The notes under the pieces are model-generated. The model did not search any database, was not told the DNA's origin, and worked only from the letters and a program-made list of their open reading frames with translations. Source: RHLJ01 sp965212165 (GTDB lineage: Bacteria; Bacteroidota; Rhodothermia; Balneolales; Balneolaceae). Taken from it: 64,000 bases of DNA. The DNA lies in assembly GCA_965212165.1 (NCBI GenBank), contig OZ243096.1:930001-994000 (forward strand). The letters are read 5' to 3'. This document shows, piece by piece, positions 1 to 7,890 of the stretch. Made by a program: the position numbers and the translations under genes. The stretch's first letter is position 1. Each line of letters starts with the position of its first letter.

Positions 1-1787
1 CTATTGATGGGGGGATAAATTGGACATTAGCTAGTACTGTTGGACCAGGAGATGCATTATTTAGCGTCGGCGATTATGTCATAACATCTTCATTCGTAAA
101 TGGTCTAAAAAGGTCAACAGACGGTGGATCAACGTTTGAGACTTTTGGACCAGCACTAGGTTTCGAATTTCTAAATTCTATAGTAGCTGTGAATGGAGAA
201 TATATTCTAGCTACTACTGGTGGGGTTTGGGCTAAAAATGTTTCAGGTGAATGGGAGAAAACTTTTTCAAACTCAGGCAGCTTTGTAAACTTAGCAAATA
301 TTGATGGCACTATATATGGCTTGAACGGAAGTGTGGGAATCGTTGATGGTCAAGTAGTTAGTTCAGCTGATGTTTATTCAAGTGTGGATTCTGGCAAGAC
401 GTGGACAAAAATTGAAATCGAGAGTGATGTAAAACCTATTTATGGAGATCATAATAAAGTAGTTGAAGTTGGTGGTAAACTCTATGCAACTGCCATACAA
501 AAGAATAACCCATTAGTATCAACAGACGGTGGTTTGAATTGGAGTGAGCTCGGTAAAAGTGGGCTTAAAAACCCCCCAATTAGAGGTATGTTTCCAATAG
601 ATGGTACTCTCTATGTAACTACAAATAGTGGCGTAGGTGTTGCACAATATGGAGATGGAGTTTATAAGTCCACTGATAATGGAAGCTCGTGGTCACAAGT
701 GCCTATTGACTTACCCGAAGGACATAACGGATCGTTCTACACAGTTAGAAAAAATGGCGAAAATATATATGCTTCATCATATGCTGGACTTTTTGTGAGT
801 GCTGATGGTGGGGACACATGGTCGGTTTTGGTCGGAACAGAAGAATGGTACATTAGTGATATCCATTTTACTGATAATTTATGGATAATGGCCGGTGGAG
901 ATGGATTTTCTCGAGTATGGACTTCAAATGATGATGGAGCTACATGGACAGCACAATATCAAGGTATTGGCGCAGTTTTTGAAAGTATACATGAAGCTGA
1001 AAGTGGGATTATTATTGGTTCTAACACAACACTAATAGCAAGCTCACAAGATCAGGGTTCAACATGGCATTTCGCAACAGCCGATAGTGGTTTAAGTTTA
1101 TTTGGAGGAGGCTATTATCACATTGGTTCAGTAGGAAGTGTAATGTTTAGTTTGCCAATAAATGAAGATAAGATCTATAAGTCGGTAGATGGTGGCAAAA
1201 ATTGGGAGCATGCCTCAGATTTGAATGGATTGACAAGCGTTAATTTTGACAGGTTATTTTCATACGATGGCGCGTTATATATTACAGGATCTACAGTAGC
1301 TTTTATAGATGGCGTGATAGTAAACGCACATGCTGTTTATAAGAGTTTGGATGGAATCAATTTTGAAAAAGTTATTGATTTAGATGCTGTACCAAATGGA
1401 TATCCAAATTCAAGGTTCGCCTTTGATGGTGAGGATTTATATTTAGCATATAATGGAGCCCCAATATTTAGATACACTTCTGATGATGTTGGGACAGCAA
1501 ATGAAGAACAAATATATGGAAGAGAAGAATTCGTGTTAGCACAAAACTACCCGAATCCATTCAATCCGACTACAAACATTTCATTCAACTTACCCGAAGC
1601 AGGTAATGTGACTCTAAAAGTATACAATATGCTTGGGCAGGAAGTAGCAACATTGGTAAATGGAAAAATGGCAGCGGGTGTACAAAATGTTAATTTTAAT
1701 GCTTCTCAGCTTTCAAGTGGAATGTATTTATACAGAATTCAATCTGGTAAACACACTCAAACTAAAAGAATGATGCTGATTAAATAA
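1..1787 (+). CDS. Secreted Asp-box (BNR-like) repeat protein with T9SS sorting domain, 5' truncated
   Basis: The reading frame is open from base 3 to the TAA at 1785-1787, so the gene begins before the window; an internal GTG at 189 is not a credible start. The protein carries many Asp-box motifs of the S-x-D-x-G-x-x-W type (SIDGGINW, SVDSGKTW, STDGGLNW, STDNGSSW, SADGGDTW, SNDDGATW, SVDGGKNW), which in known families mark beta-propeller blades as in sialidases and photosystem assembly factors. The C-terminal ~80 residues form a type A T9SS sorting domain (NYPNPFNP, then VYNMLGQEV, then SGMYLYRIQ). Export and cell-surface attachment through T9SS follow from that domain. The ligand or substrate cannot be read from the sequence, and no catalytic domain is visible in the part present. 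Confidence 0.9.
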   Translation, partial: IDGGINWTLASTVGPGDALFSVGDYVITSSFVNGLKRSTDGGSTFETFGPALGFEFLNSIVAVNGEYILATTGGVWAKNVSGEWEKTFSNSGSFVNLANIDGTIYGLNGSVGIVDGQVVSSADVYSSVDSGKTWTKIEIESDVKPIYGDHNKVVEVGGKLYATAIQKNNPLVSTDGGLNWSELGKSGLKNPPIRGMFPIDGTLYVTTNSGVGVAQYGDGVYKSTDNGSSWSQVPIDLPEGHNGSFYTVRKNGENIYASSYAGLFVSADGGDTWSVLVGTEEWYISDIHFTDNLWIMAGGDGFSRVWTSNDDGATWTAQYQGIGAVFESIHEAESGIIIGSNTTLIASSQDQGSTWHFATADSGLSLFGGGYYHIGSVGSVMFSLPINEDKIYKSVDGGKNWEHASDLNGLTSVNFDRLFSYDGALYITGSTVAFIDGVIVNAHAVYKSLDGINFEKVIDLDAVPNGYPNSRFAFDGEDLYLAYNGAPIFRYTSDDVGTANEEQIYGREEFVLAQNYPNPFNPTTNISFNLPEAGNVTLKVYNMLGQEVATLVNGKMAAGVQNVNFNASQLSSGMYLYRIQSGKHTQTKRMMLIK

Positions 1788-1793
1788 TCTGCT

Positions 1794-1845
1794 ATGACTT
1801 CGGTGAGGTAGTATTTATGGCTTTTAATACTACTTCACCAGTCAT
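1794..1845. terminator. Bidirectional hairpin between convergent genes
   Basis: A 14-bp stem (1802-1815 with 1826-1839, one G.U-type mismatch) around a 10-base loop is flanked by a second matched pair, ATGACT (1794-1799) and AGTCAT (1840-1845). It sits exactly between the convergent gene ends at 1787 and 1849 and has A/T-rich flanks on both sides, so it probably terminates both transcripts. No long T-tract is present. Confidence 0.6.
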
Positions 1846-1848
1846 TTA

Positions 1849-2916
1849 CTATCCTTTCATTCTGCTCAAACTTAAAGCGCTGAGCATCCAACCCGGCAGG
1901 TCTTTCTTTGGATCTCTTTTGGTCATATCCACGAAGAGGCCTATTTTTTTTGCAATAGGTACTTTGTGTGTTTCAACAAATTCAATGAGTGTTCCATCAG
2001 GATCTTCTATATAAGTAAATCTTCCAGCAGCTTCTCCCATATCAAAACTGTCGGCGCTATCTACGGTAAATTTAAATCCAGCACTTTCGCATTCTTCTTT
2101 TAAGGCATCCATTCCCTGTACATCGAAACAAAGATGGATAAATCCCAGGTCGCCCCAAAAACGATTTTCAAAAATTAATTTAGGCTTTCTTCTTCCATCT
2201 AGACACTGAATTAGCTCGATTTCTGTGGGCCCAAAAAGTTTGCTAAATCCCCCTTTTCTTGGTTTAGAATGCCGAAGTAATACACGGCGATATTTTTGAT
2301 CACCAGCTGGTAACCCTTCAAAATCGGAGAATGAATCAGATTCATCATAAACAACTTCATCATATCCTAAAATATCAGAATATAGAGTCATAGACTTTTC
2401 AATATCAGTAGAACCAATTATTGCCCCAGAAACACCGCCAGTAGTTTTTCTTTCTTTCTTTTTGAACCACCCGAGTCCCTTTACAACATTGAAGATATTT
2501 CCATTTAAATCTTCCACAAAAAAGTTAAGATCTCCTGCAGGGTTTTCTCTTAAGGATGTAAGAACCTTAAGTCCAGCTCCATTGAATTGTTCGTAGGTTT
2601 CTTGAACATCAATAGACTTAATCTTAGCAATATTTATTCCTAAATCACCAATTCGTGGGTCAAAATTAGGTGCTACTGGAGTACGACTTGTGTATTGCCA
2701 AATCTCAAATCCACCACCACCTCTCATACTTAAAGTAAGAATTGCTCTACGATCATGAGGTTTTCCGCCAGTATATGGAAGCATCAAATCGGCAGTTGCG
2801 GCATCGTCGAATACTTTAATATCCATTCCAAAATATTTACGATACCATTCTGTAGCTTCCTCTACATTTGGGTTTCCAATCCCTATTTGTTGAATTCCAG
2901 CAATTACTTTTTCCAT
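1849..2916 (-). CDS. Two-domain VOC (glyoxalase/bleomycin-resistance fold) protein
   Basis: The 355-residue protein has two vicinal-oxygen-chelate halves, about residues 1-145 (starting GIQQIGIGNPNVEEATEWYR) and 160-335 (AIIGSTDIEKSMTLYSDILG). Each shows the beta-alpha-beta-beta-beta pattern, and the second ends in the typical YIEDPDGTLIEFVE metal-ligand strand. VOC proteins bind divalent metals and act as dioxygenases, isomerases or resistance proteins; the substrate here is not recognisable. It is the last gene of a minus-strand run with the TlpA-like gene (32-base gap) and the deiodinase-like gene, so the three may be co-transcribed. The start ATG at 2916 fits the first beta strand of the fold. 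A paralogous single-domain VOC gene lies at 51647-52033. Confidence 0.8.
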   Translation of the reverse strand: MEKVIAGIQQIGIGNPNVEEATEWYRKYFGMDIKVFDDAATADLMLPYTGGKPHDRRAILTLSMRGGGGFEIWQYTSRTPVAPNFDPRIGDLGINIAKIKSIDVQETYEQFNGAGLKVLTSLRENPAGDLNFFVEDLNGNIFNVVKGLGWFKKKERKTTGGVSGAIIGSTDIEKSMTLYSDILGYDEVVYDESDSFSDFEGLPAGDQKYRRVLLRHSKPRKGGFSKLFGPTEIELIQCLDGRRKPKLIFENRFWGDLGFIHLCFDVQGMDALKEECESAGFKFTVDSADSFDMGEAAGRFTYIEDPDGTLIEFVETHKVPIAKKIGLFVDMTKRDPKKDLPGWMLSALSLSRMKG

Positions 2917-2948
2917 GATTGATTGAATTTATCTAGATGAATATTCTT

Positions 2949-3551
2949 TTATAAACTAAGAAGAAAATCTTTAAAGCTCGAAGTATTGTACTTCGCCATA
3001 CCTCTTTTTTCCAATACTATATCTCCATCTGGAGAAATAATATAGGTTGTTGGAACCACTGTGCTATTATAAACACCCGGCTGTCGGCCAGTAAGAAAGT
3101 AAACCGGCATGGTGAACTCTTTTCTTTCCATAAAGGATCTAGCTTTTTCTGGATCTTCATCTAAAGAGAGCATTACAAAAACGATATTTTCTTCATTAGA
3201 CATGTCTTCATATAAGTCCTGTATATTCGGCATTTCGGCAATGCAAGGAGGGCACCATGTTGCCCAAAAGTTTAGGAAAATAGTTTTCCCTTCGAATTCC
3301 TTTAATGATGTGCGATCACCATCCAAGGAAATTAGAGGCATATTGAAATTCGCTTTCTTGATATCTGAGACATCAATTTCAGTATTTGGCCGAAGTATTC
3401 CAGTGGACAGAAGAACTCTTTGAAGCCCTCCAATAACTTCTGTATGCAAGCCAGTGATATAGAGTATGCCAAATATCCCTAGAATTATTCCCCACTCTTT
3501 AATGGCTTTTATAAACTGGTTAGGTGATTTATTTTCTAGTTCGTCACTCAT
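2949..3551 (-). CDS. TlpA-family membrane-anchored thioredoxin
   Basis: This is a 200-residue protein with one N-terminal membrane anchor (about residues 20-36) and a periplasmic thioredoxin fold. The WATWCPPC motif places the redox-active pair at C100 and C103, and the cis-proline loop appears as VVPTTYIISPDG. TlpA/ResA proteins reduce or transfer disulfides in the periplasm, often for cytochrome c or copper-site assembly. The specific partner is not evident, although a di-heme cytochrome gene lies elsewhere in the window (38532). Its start codon overlaps the stop codon of the upstream deiodinase-like gene by one base, which suggests translational coupling. Confidence 0.88.
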   Translation of the reverse strand: MSDELENKSPNQFIKAIKEWGIILGIFGILYITGLHTEVIGGLQRVLLSTGILRPNTEIDVSDIKKANFNMPLISLDGDRTSLKEFEGKTIFLNFWATWCPPCIAEMPNIQDLYEDMSNEENIVFVMLSLDEDPEKARSFMERKEFTMPVYFLTGRQPGVYNSTVVPTTYIISPDGDIVLEKRGMAKYNTSSFKDFLLSL

Positions 3552-4222
3552 TAAAGAAAAGAAGCAATTTCATTTAAAGGTTTTTTAGATATATCAGGAA
3601 CTTGAACTTCTTTTTCTGGATAACCAACTACAAGTAATAAGAATGCTTTTTCATGAGAAGGACGCTTCATAATCTCATTTAAAAAGCCCATTGGGCTTGG
3701 AGTGTGTGTTAGTGTTGCAAGGCCTGCATTATGAAGAGCAGTTATGAGTATTCCAGTTGCAATTCCAACAGACTCTTTCACATAATAATGCTTTTCCTTT
3801 TCGCCCGATTCAGTTAAGTGATAGCTTTGTGTAAAGATTCCAATTAAATATGGTGCCTTCTCTAGAAAAGGTTTGTGCTCATCTGTTCCAAAAGGATGGA
3901 GGTCTGCTAGCCAATCTTCAGGTGCGCGCCGATGATAAAATTCGCGCTCTTCTTCTTCAGCAGCTTCACGGATTTTAGCCTTTATTTCAGGATTTGAAAT
4001 AACAGCAAAATGCCATGGTTGTTTATTTGCTCCGTTTGGTGCAGTTCCAGCGGCAAGAATACACTGTTCAATTATTTCACGATCAACAGGGCGATCAGAA
4101 AAATCCCGAACGGTTCTCCGGTTCTTTATCAATTGATAAAAATCCGAAGCACGTTGCTTCATTTCCTCATTAGAGTATTCTTGATAAGAGGTTAAAGGGA
4201 TAAATTTTGGTTCTTTCATCAA
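3551..4222 (-). CDS. Iodotyrosine-deiodinase-like nitroreductase-fold flavoprotein
   Basis: The 223-residue protein belongs to the FMN-binding nitroreductase superfamily (RRTVRDF at 35-41 and APNGANKQPWHF at 61-72 are FMN-contacting segments). Within it, the resemblance to animal iodotyrosine deiodinase, compared from memory, is strong and nearly gapless. The substrate-clamping lid residues Glu, Tyr and Lys of that enzyme line up with E92, Y96 and K117 with identical spacing (E-x3-Y-x20-K). Bacterial deiodinases with this signature are known. The family reductively removes halogen from halotyrosines using FMN. An ordinary NAD(P)H nitroreductase remains possible. It is the first gene of the minus-strand trio, overlapping the TlpA-like gene by one base. 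Two adjacent ATG codons are available at the start. Confidence 0.82.
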   Translation of the reverse strand: MMKEPKFIPLTSYQEYSNEEMKQRASDFYQLIKNRRTVRDFSDRPVDREIIEQCILAAGTAPNGANKQPWHFAVISNPEIKAKIREAAEEEEREFYHRRAPEDWLADLHPFGTDEHKPFLEKAPYLIGIFTQSYHLTESGEKEKHYYVKESVGIATGILITALHNAGLATLTHTPSPMGFLNEIMKRPSHEKAFLLLVVGYPEKEVQVPDISKKPLNEIASFL

Positions 4223-4308
4223 AAAAGGAATAAGTAAAAGAGTTACTATGGAAACCTATTTACTTATTTACTTATTACCAACTGTTACTTTAATTCTAAA
4301 GAATTGAA

Positions 4309-6426
4309 TTAACTCTCAAGCCGTATCATGAAATCTAACCACTCTTTTTGTTCCATAAGTCGTTCTTGATAACGAGGTCGTAGTTCAAGCTCAGAAATGG
4401 AATTTATCCAGTTTTGGGCAAGAGTAAATTCATTAAGATATATGATACGGTCAATGAATAACTCATAGATATCGAACCAATCTTCATTCTTTTGAAATGA
4501 ATAAATTTGTTTAGAATATTCTTTTAATAAATCTAGTTTATTAATCTCAATAGCTTTCTGAATGCTCAAAAGTTGATTCGGTAGATTAACTACTAAACTA
4601 TCTGGAGGAGATAATACCTCTTGATATCTAATTGAATTAAATACGCTCCAGTTCAAAGTGTCTTTTCGCATTTCAAAAGAGTATTTGAAAGACCTTGAGA
4701 TATTATCGGGTAGTAAATTCCATGTTATTTCTAATTGGTTGTAAGCTTTTTCCCAGTCATTGTTTAATGCAAAAGCATCCGCCTTTAAAATGCTAAAAGT
4801 TGGAATGGAATCAGTAGAATCAATAGCATTAATAACTTCATCATACTTATTAAACCTCAGCTGATATTGCACCCATTTTTCTTTGATGGTGAGGTTATTG
4901 GGAGCCATTTCATATAAGCTGTTTACAATTGGAAAAGCTTTTTCCCGACGATTATTAGTTTCATATAACCGAACCTGATCCCATAACTCCATAATAGGAG
5001 TAACCATATGTGGGCAGCTTTTCTGAAAAATCGAGCGCTGACTAAAAATAAATTCTGAAACTTGTTGATCTACAGAATCAATTTTCATATCAGGTAATGA
5101 GCGCCGCCAACCGGTAACAAGACTATCAAATGTTACTTGATATGCTTCTTCAAAATTTGAACTTGGATATGCTTCTTTAAAATTGGAAACAGGATATTCT
5201 TCCAAGAGATAGCTTACAAAAGAACCTGCTGTTGTGTAACTAATAGATCCAGCACTGAAATAAAATCCAGAAGTTGAAAGTGAATTTTTCATCTGTTCAG
5301 TAGATGGATAAGGGGGTGCCGCTGACAAAATTTGGTCCAGTGTTGATTCGGATGAAGCATCTTTTGCAATTCCTTCTGCAAGTCCTTCAACTAGCCCAAT
5401 ACTCCAACTTCCATTAAAAAGGGAGTTTCCAAATTGTTTAGAAATCACATGAACAAGTTCATGTTTTAATACAGCATTTAAATGTTCTTTTGCTATATGC
5501 AGCTGATCTTGTTCCAACCAAATGGGGACGTAGCTGGTAAACTTTGCTCCTACGAGTTCTTTCTTCTCCCAAGCACTCGAATATAAATAGCTTTCAATTT
5601 TTCGTTCCTGAGGATATTCGACTTCTAATTGCGTAACAATTTGGTCAAAATGGAATTCATGTTTCAAAGCCCAGTATTCAATTTCTTGGGCAGTAAAGAA
5701 ATCCTCAGAGTAATAAATATCAAAGTGTTCAGTTTGGTATTCTTTAAGCTCATTCTGAAGAGTACTTCTTGGAGTAATTACTCTAAACTTAGACATCATA
5801 GAGTAAGCAAGAATCAAAATTATGATGGATGACAGAACTATCAATTTAGTTTGAAGAGATTTTTTCCAATCAGGTGCAAACCAAAGAATGAGAATCCATA
5901 GAGCTGTCATTCCTCTAAAGTAGAAAAGACTTCCAGTCACGCGAACTGTTTCGTCATAGATTGGGCCAGGCCAAGCTCCCCAAACATGATTGAAAAAATA
6001 AACCTGTGGAAGTGTTAAGAACTCAATAATTAATATGCCAACAGAGATAAAGAGTAAAGTAAAAATACTAAGGAAAGTTGGAAAAGGAGCCGTTAGTTTT
6101 CTATAAAAACGACCAATAGATACACCAAAAAATACACTCGGGAAAGGTACTAGAATCCAAAACCCTACTCCATCCCAACTAAGACAATCTGTAAAAAAAG
6201 AAAAGAGCAAAAGAGGTAGCCCAAATAGGTAAACACCGAGTAGTACTTTTAAAGTCAATAAATAATCACTTTTTAAAATGAGTCTACTTGATGCAATTCC
6301 ACCCCAAAAACAGCCTAAAGTTGCTGCAATAAGTGCAGACTCAAAATGGAAGTCACCAAGTAATGGGACGGGGATTAGGAGGCTTCCAAATAAAAGAGGA
6401 AGTAAATATTTAAGAGATTTCTTCAA
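4309..6426 (-). CDS. Polytopic membrane protein with MA-type metallopeptidase domain
   Basis: This 705-residue protein begins with about six or seven hydrophobic helices (residues 1-212). A peptidase MA-like region follows: HELVH at 322-326 is the zinc motif HExxH, and E347 or E351 in GLVEGLAEGIA is a plausible third ligand. The C-terminal ~250 residues are alpha-helical and resemble TPR-type repeats without a crisp consensus. A near-duplicate segment (NFKEAYPSS / NFEEAYQVT) occurs after the catalytic region. Gluzincin peptidases of this group are poorly characterised, so cleavage targets are unknown. The domain should face the periplasm or cytoplasm depending on the number of helices, which I cannot settle. 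It is separated by 65 bases from the DoxX-like gene upstream. Confidence 0.72.
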   Translation of the reverse strand: MKKSLKYLLPLLFGSLLIPVPLLGDFHFESALIAATLGCFWGGIASSRLILKSDYLLTLKVLLGVYLFGLPLLLFSFFTDCLSWDGVGFWILVPFPSVFFGVSIGRFYRKLTAPFPTFLSIFTLLFISVGILIIEFLTLPQVYFFNHVWGAWPGPIYDETVRVTGSLFYFRGMTALWILILWFAPDWKKSLQTKLIVLSSIIILILAYSMMSKFRVITPRSTLQNELKEYQTEHFDIYYSEDFFTAQEIEYWALKHEFHFDQIVTQLEVEYPQERKIESYLYSSAWEKKELVGAKFTSYVPIWLEQDQLHIAKEHLNAVLKHELVHVISKQFGNSLFNGSWSIGLVEGLAEGIAKDASSESTLDQILSAAPPYPSTEQMKNSLSTSGFYFSAGSISYTTAGSFVSYLLEEYPVSNFKEAYPSSNFEEAYQVTFDSLVTGWRRSLPDMKIDSVDQQVSEFIFSQRSIFQKSCPHMVTPIMELWDQVRLYETNNRREKAFPIVNSLYEMAPNNLTIKEKWVQYQLRFNKYDEVINAIDSTDSIPTFSILKADAFALNNDWEKAYNQLEITWNLLPDNISRSFKYSFEMRKDTLNWSVFNSIRYQEVLSPPDSLVVNLPNQLLSIQKAIEINKLDLLKEYSKQIYSFQKNEDWFDIYELFIDRIIYLNEFTLAQNWINSISELELRPRYQERLMEQKEWLDFMIRLES

Positions 6427-6491
6427 AAAGAGTTTTAAGATTTATGAATTAGTAGATAAGGAAATATCAGATTCCTTTTCAACTTATCTAT

Positions 6492-6875
6492 TCAAACCAA
6501 TTCAGCTGCCGAAAGTACCCAGTAGATAAGCCAAAATTGAATTGGTAGGCGTAGAAGAGTACCTAAAGTAAATAAAGTGACACCTTTCCTCATATAAGCT
6601 TTTCGAAACATGTCAAAATTAGCTGGAAATATTGCAATTAGTAGCAATACTAAACCCCAGGCAGAGAACGTTTTTGAAAAGGGAAGCATAATTCCAATAC
6701 CTCCCAAAATTTCAAATACACCACTCCAAAATACCATGGCTTTATGATGCGGAATATAACCCGGCATAATTTTAAGGTACATCTTAGGCATAATGAAATG
6801 TAAAATGCCTGTTAAGATGAACATTCCTCCGATTACATAAACATGGTTAGATATATCGGAGAAAAAGGTGAGCAT
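6492..6875 (-). CDS. DoxX-like four-helix membrane protein
   Basis: The 127-residue protein is almost entirely four hydrophobic helices (about 13-30, 44-64, 70-85 and 100-123). The loop YLKIMPGYIPHHKAMVFWSG and the helix EILGGIGIMLP are typical of DoxX/DoxX-like proteins. Members of this family are often found near redox or thiol-stress genes, but their biochemical role is uncertain. Its stop codon is directly followed by the unrelated DUF/peptidase gene 65 bases on, and its start is immediately adjacent to the stop of the proline dehydrogenase gene (6876), so the two are probably transcribed together. Confidence 0.75.
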   Translation of the reverse strand: MLTFFSDISNHVYVIGGMFILTGILHFIMPKMYLKIMPGYIPHHKAMVFWSGVFEILGGIGIMLPFSKTFSAWGLVLLLIAIFPANFDMFRKAYMRKGVTLFTLGTLLRLPIQFWLIYWVLSAAELV

Positions 6876-7775
6876 TTACTTTTTGAACATTGCGGTGAGA
6901 ACGAAGAATACGTTTTCCTTTCGTTCCATTAATCGACGAGAGAAATACGGAAACCAATCGGTACCAAATGGTACGTAGACTCTTGCTTTATAACCAAGCT
7001 TTGTGAGATCAACCATCGTCTCTTCTCGTAAACCATAAAGCATTTGAATCTCAAAAGAGTCTTTTTGAATCTTTTCTTCAGCAGTATAGCTACGTATCCA
7101 ATTGATTATTTCATCATCATGAGAACCAAATCGAGGAAAAGAAGTTTCTGCTAATAAAATCTTTGCGCATTCTTTATATGCTTCTCTAATTGCAGGCATA
7201 TTTTGATGCGCCAATGCAGCAGGTTCCTTATACGCCCCTTTAACTAATCTAATATCAGCACCTAAGCTAGCAAGATGCTTAATATCATCTATACTTCGAA
7301 AGAGCATAGATTGAATCACAGTTCCCACATATTTACTACCATACTTTGCATGTGCTTCTTTAAATATATCGATAGTGATCTGAGTGTAGTCACTTCCTTC
7401 CATATCTATACGTACAAATTGATTTTGCTCTTTTGCAACATCAAGTAATTTAAATAGGTTTTCTTTGCAGTATTCAGAGTCAATATCTAATCCCATCATG
7501 GTTAGCTTGATGGAAATGCTACTTAGAATATCATGATTTTTGATACCGTTTAGTAGGTTTATATATGAATCAACTGTTTCATCAGCAGCTGCTTTATCGG
7601 TAATATTTTCACCCAATAGATCCAGTGTTAGATCTAGGTTTCTACTATTTAAGTATTGAGCTTTTGATATTGATTCATCAAAAGATTCTCCAGCAACAAA
7701 GCGCTTAGCAAGTACAAAAGGTAGTTTCATTAATGTGTCATTTAATTTGGGTGCAATAATACGGAATACTGACAA
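6876..7775 (-). CDS. Proline dehydrogenase (monofunctional)
   Basis: This flavoenzyme oxidises proline to pyrroline-5-carboxylate and passes electrons to quinone. The family signature is clear: RFVAGESFDES near the N terminus, LTLDLLGE, IRLVKGAYKE in the barrel, and the C-terminal VYVPFGTDWFPYFSRRLMER that binds substrate. The longest open frame would start at 7916 and overlap the divergent gene. The better start is the TTG at 7773-7775, preceded on the minus strand by AGGAAGAGA at good Shine-Dalgarno spacing, which gives a 299-residue protein beginning MSVFRIIAPKLN, the usual beginning and length for the family. No pyrroline-5-carboxylate dehydrogenase is adjacent in this window. Confidence 0.9.
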   Translation of the reverse strand: MSVFRIIAPKLNDTLMKLPFVLAKRFVAGESFDESISKAQYLNSRNLDLTLDLLGENITDKAAADETVDSYINLLNGIKNHDILSSISIKLTMMGLDIDSEYCKENLFKLLDVAKEQNQFVRIDMEGSDYTQITIDIFKEAHAKYGSKYVGTVIQSMLFRSIDDIKHLASLGADIRLVKGAYKEPAALAHQNMPAIREAYKECAKILLAETSFPRFGSHDDEIINWIRSYTAEEKIQKDSFEIQMLYGLREETMVDLTKLGYKARVYVPFGTDWFPYFSRRLMERKENVFFVLTAMFKK

Positions 7776-7890
7776 TCTCTTCCTACATAGAAATTCTGTG
7801 TAACGTTCGAAATCTAAGCAAGTGTAACTGTTAATTGAAACTAACCTGAGAGTGATACGTACTAAGCTCTCGTTAACTAATGAGAAACCC

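Noticed and set aside
4254..4276. Tandem TTTACTTA repeat before the deiodinase-like gene
   Set aside because: Only two short AT-rich copies; not distinguishable from chance in this composition.
6451..6530. AGTAGATAAG repeated at 6451 and 6521 with a matching CTTATCTA between
   Set aside because: Part of it lies inside the DoxX-like gene and the arms are short; it could form a hairpin, but I cannot support a specific role.
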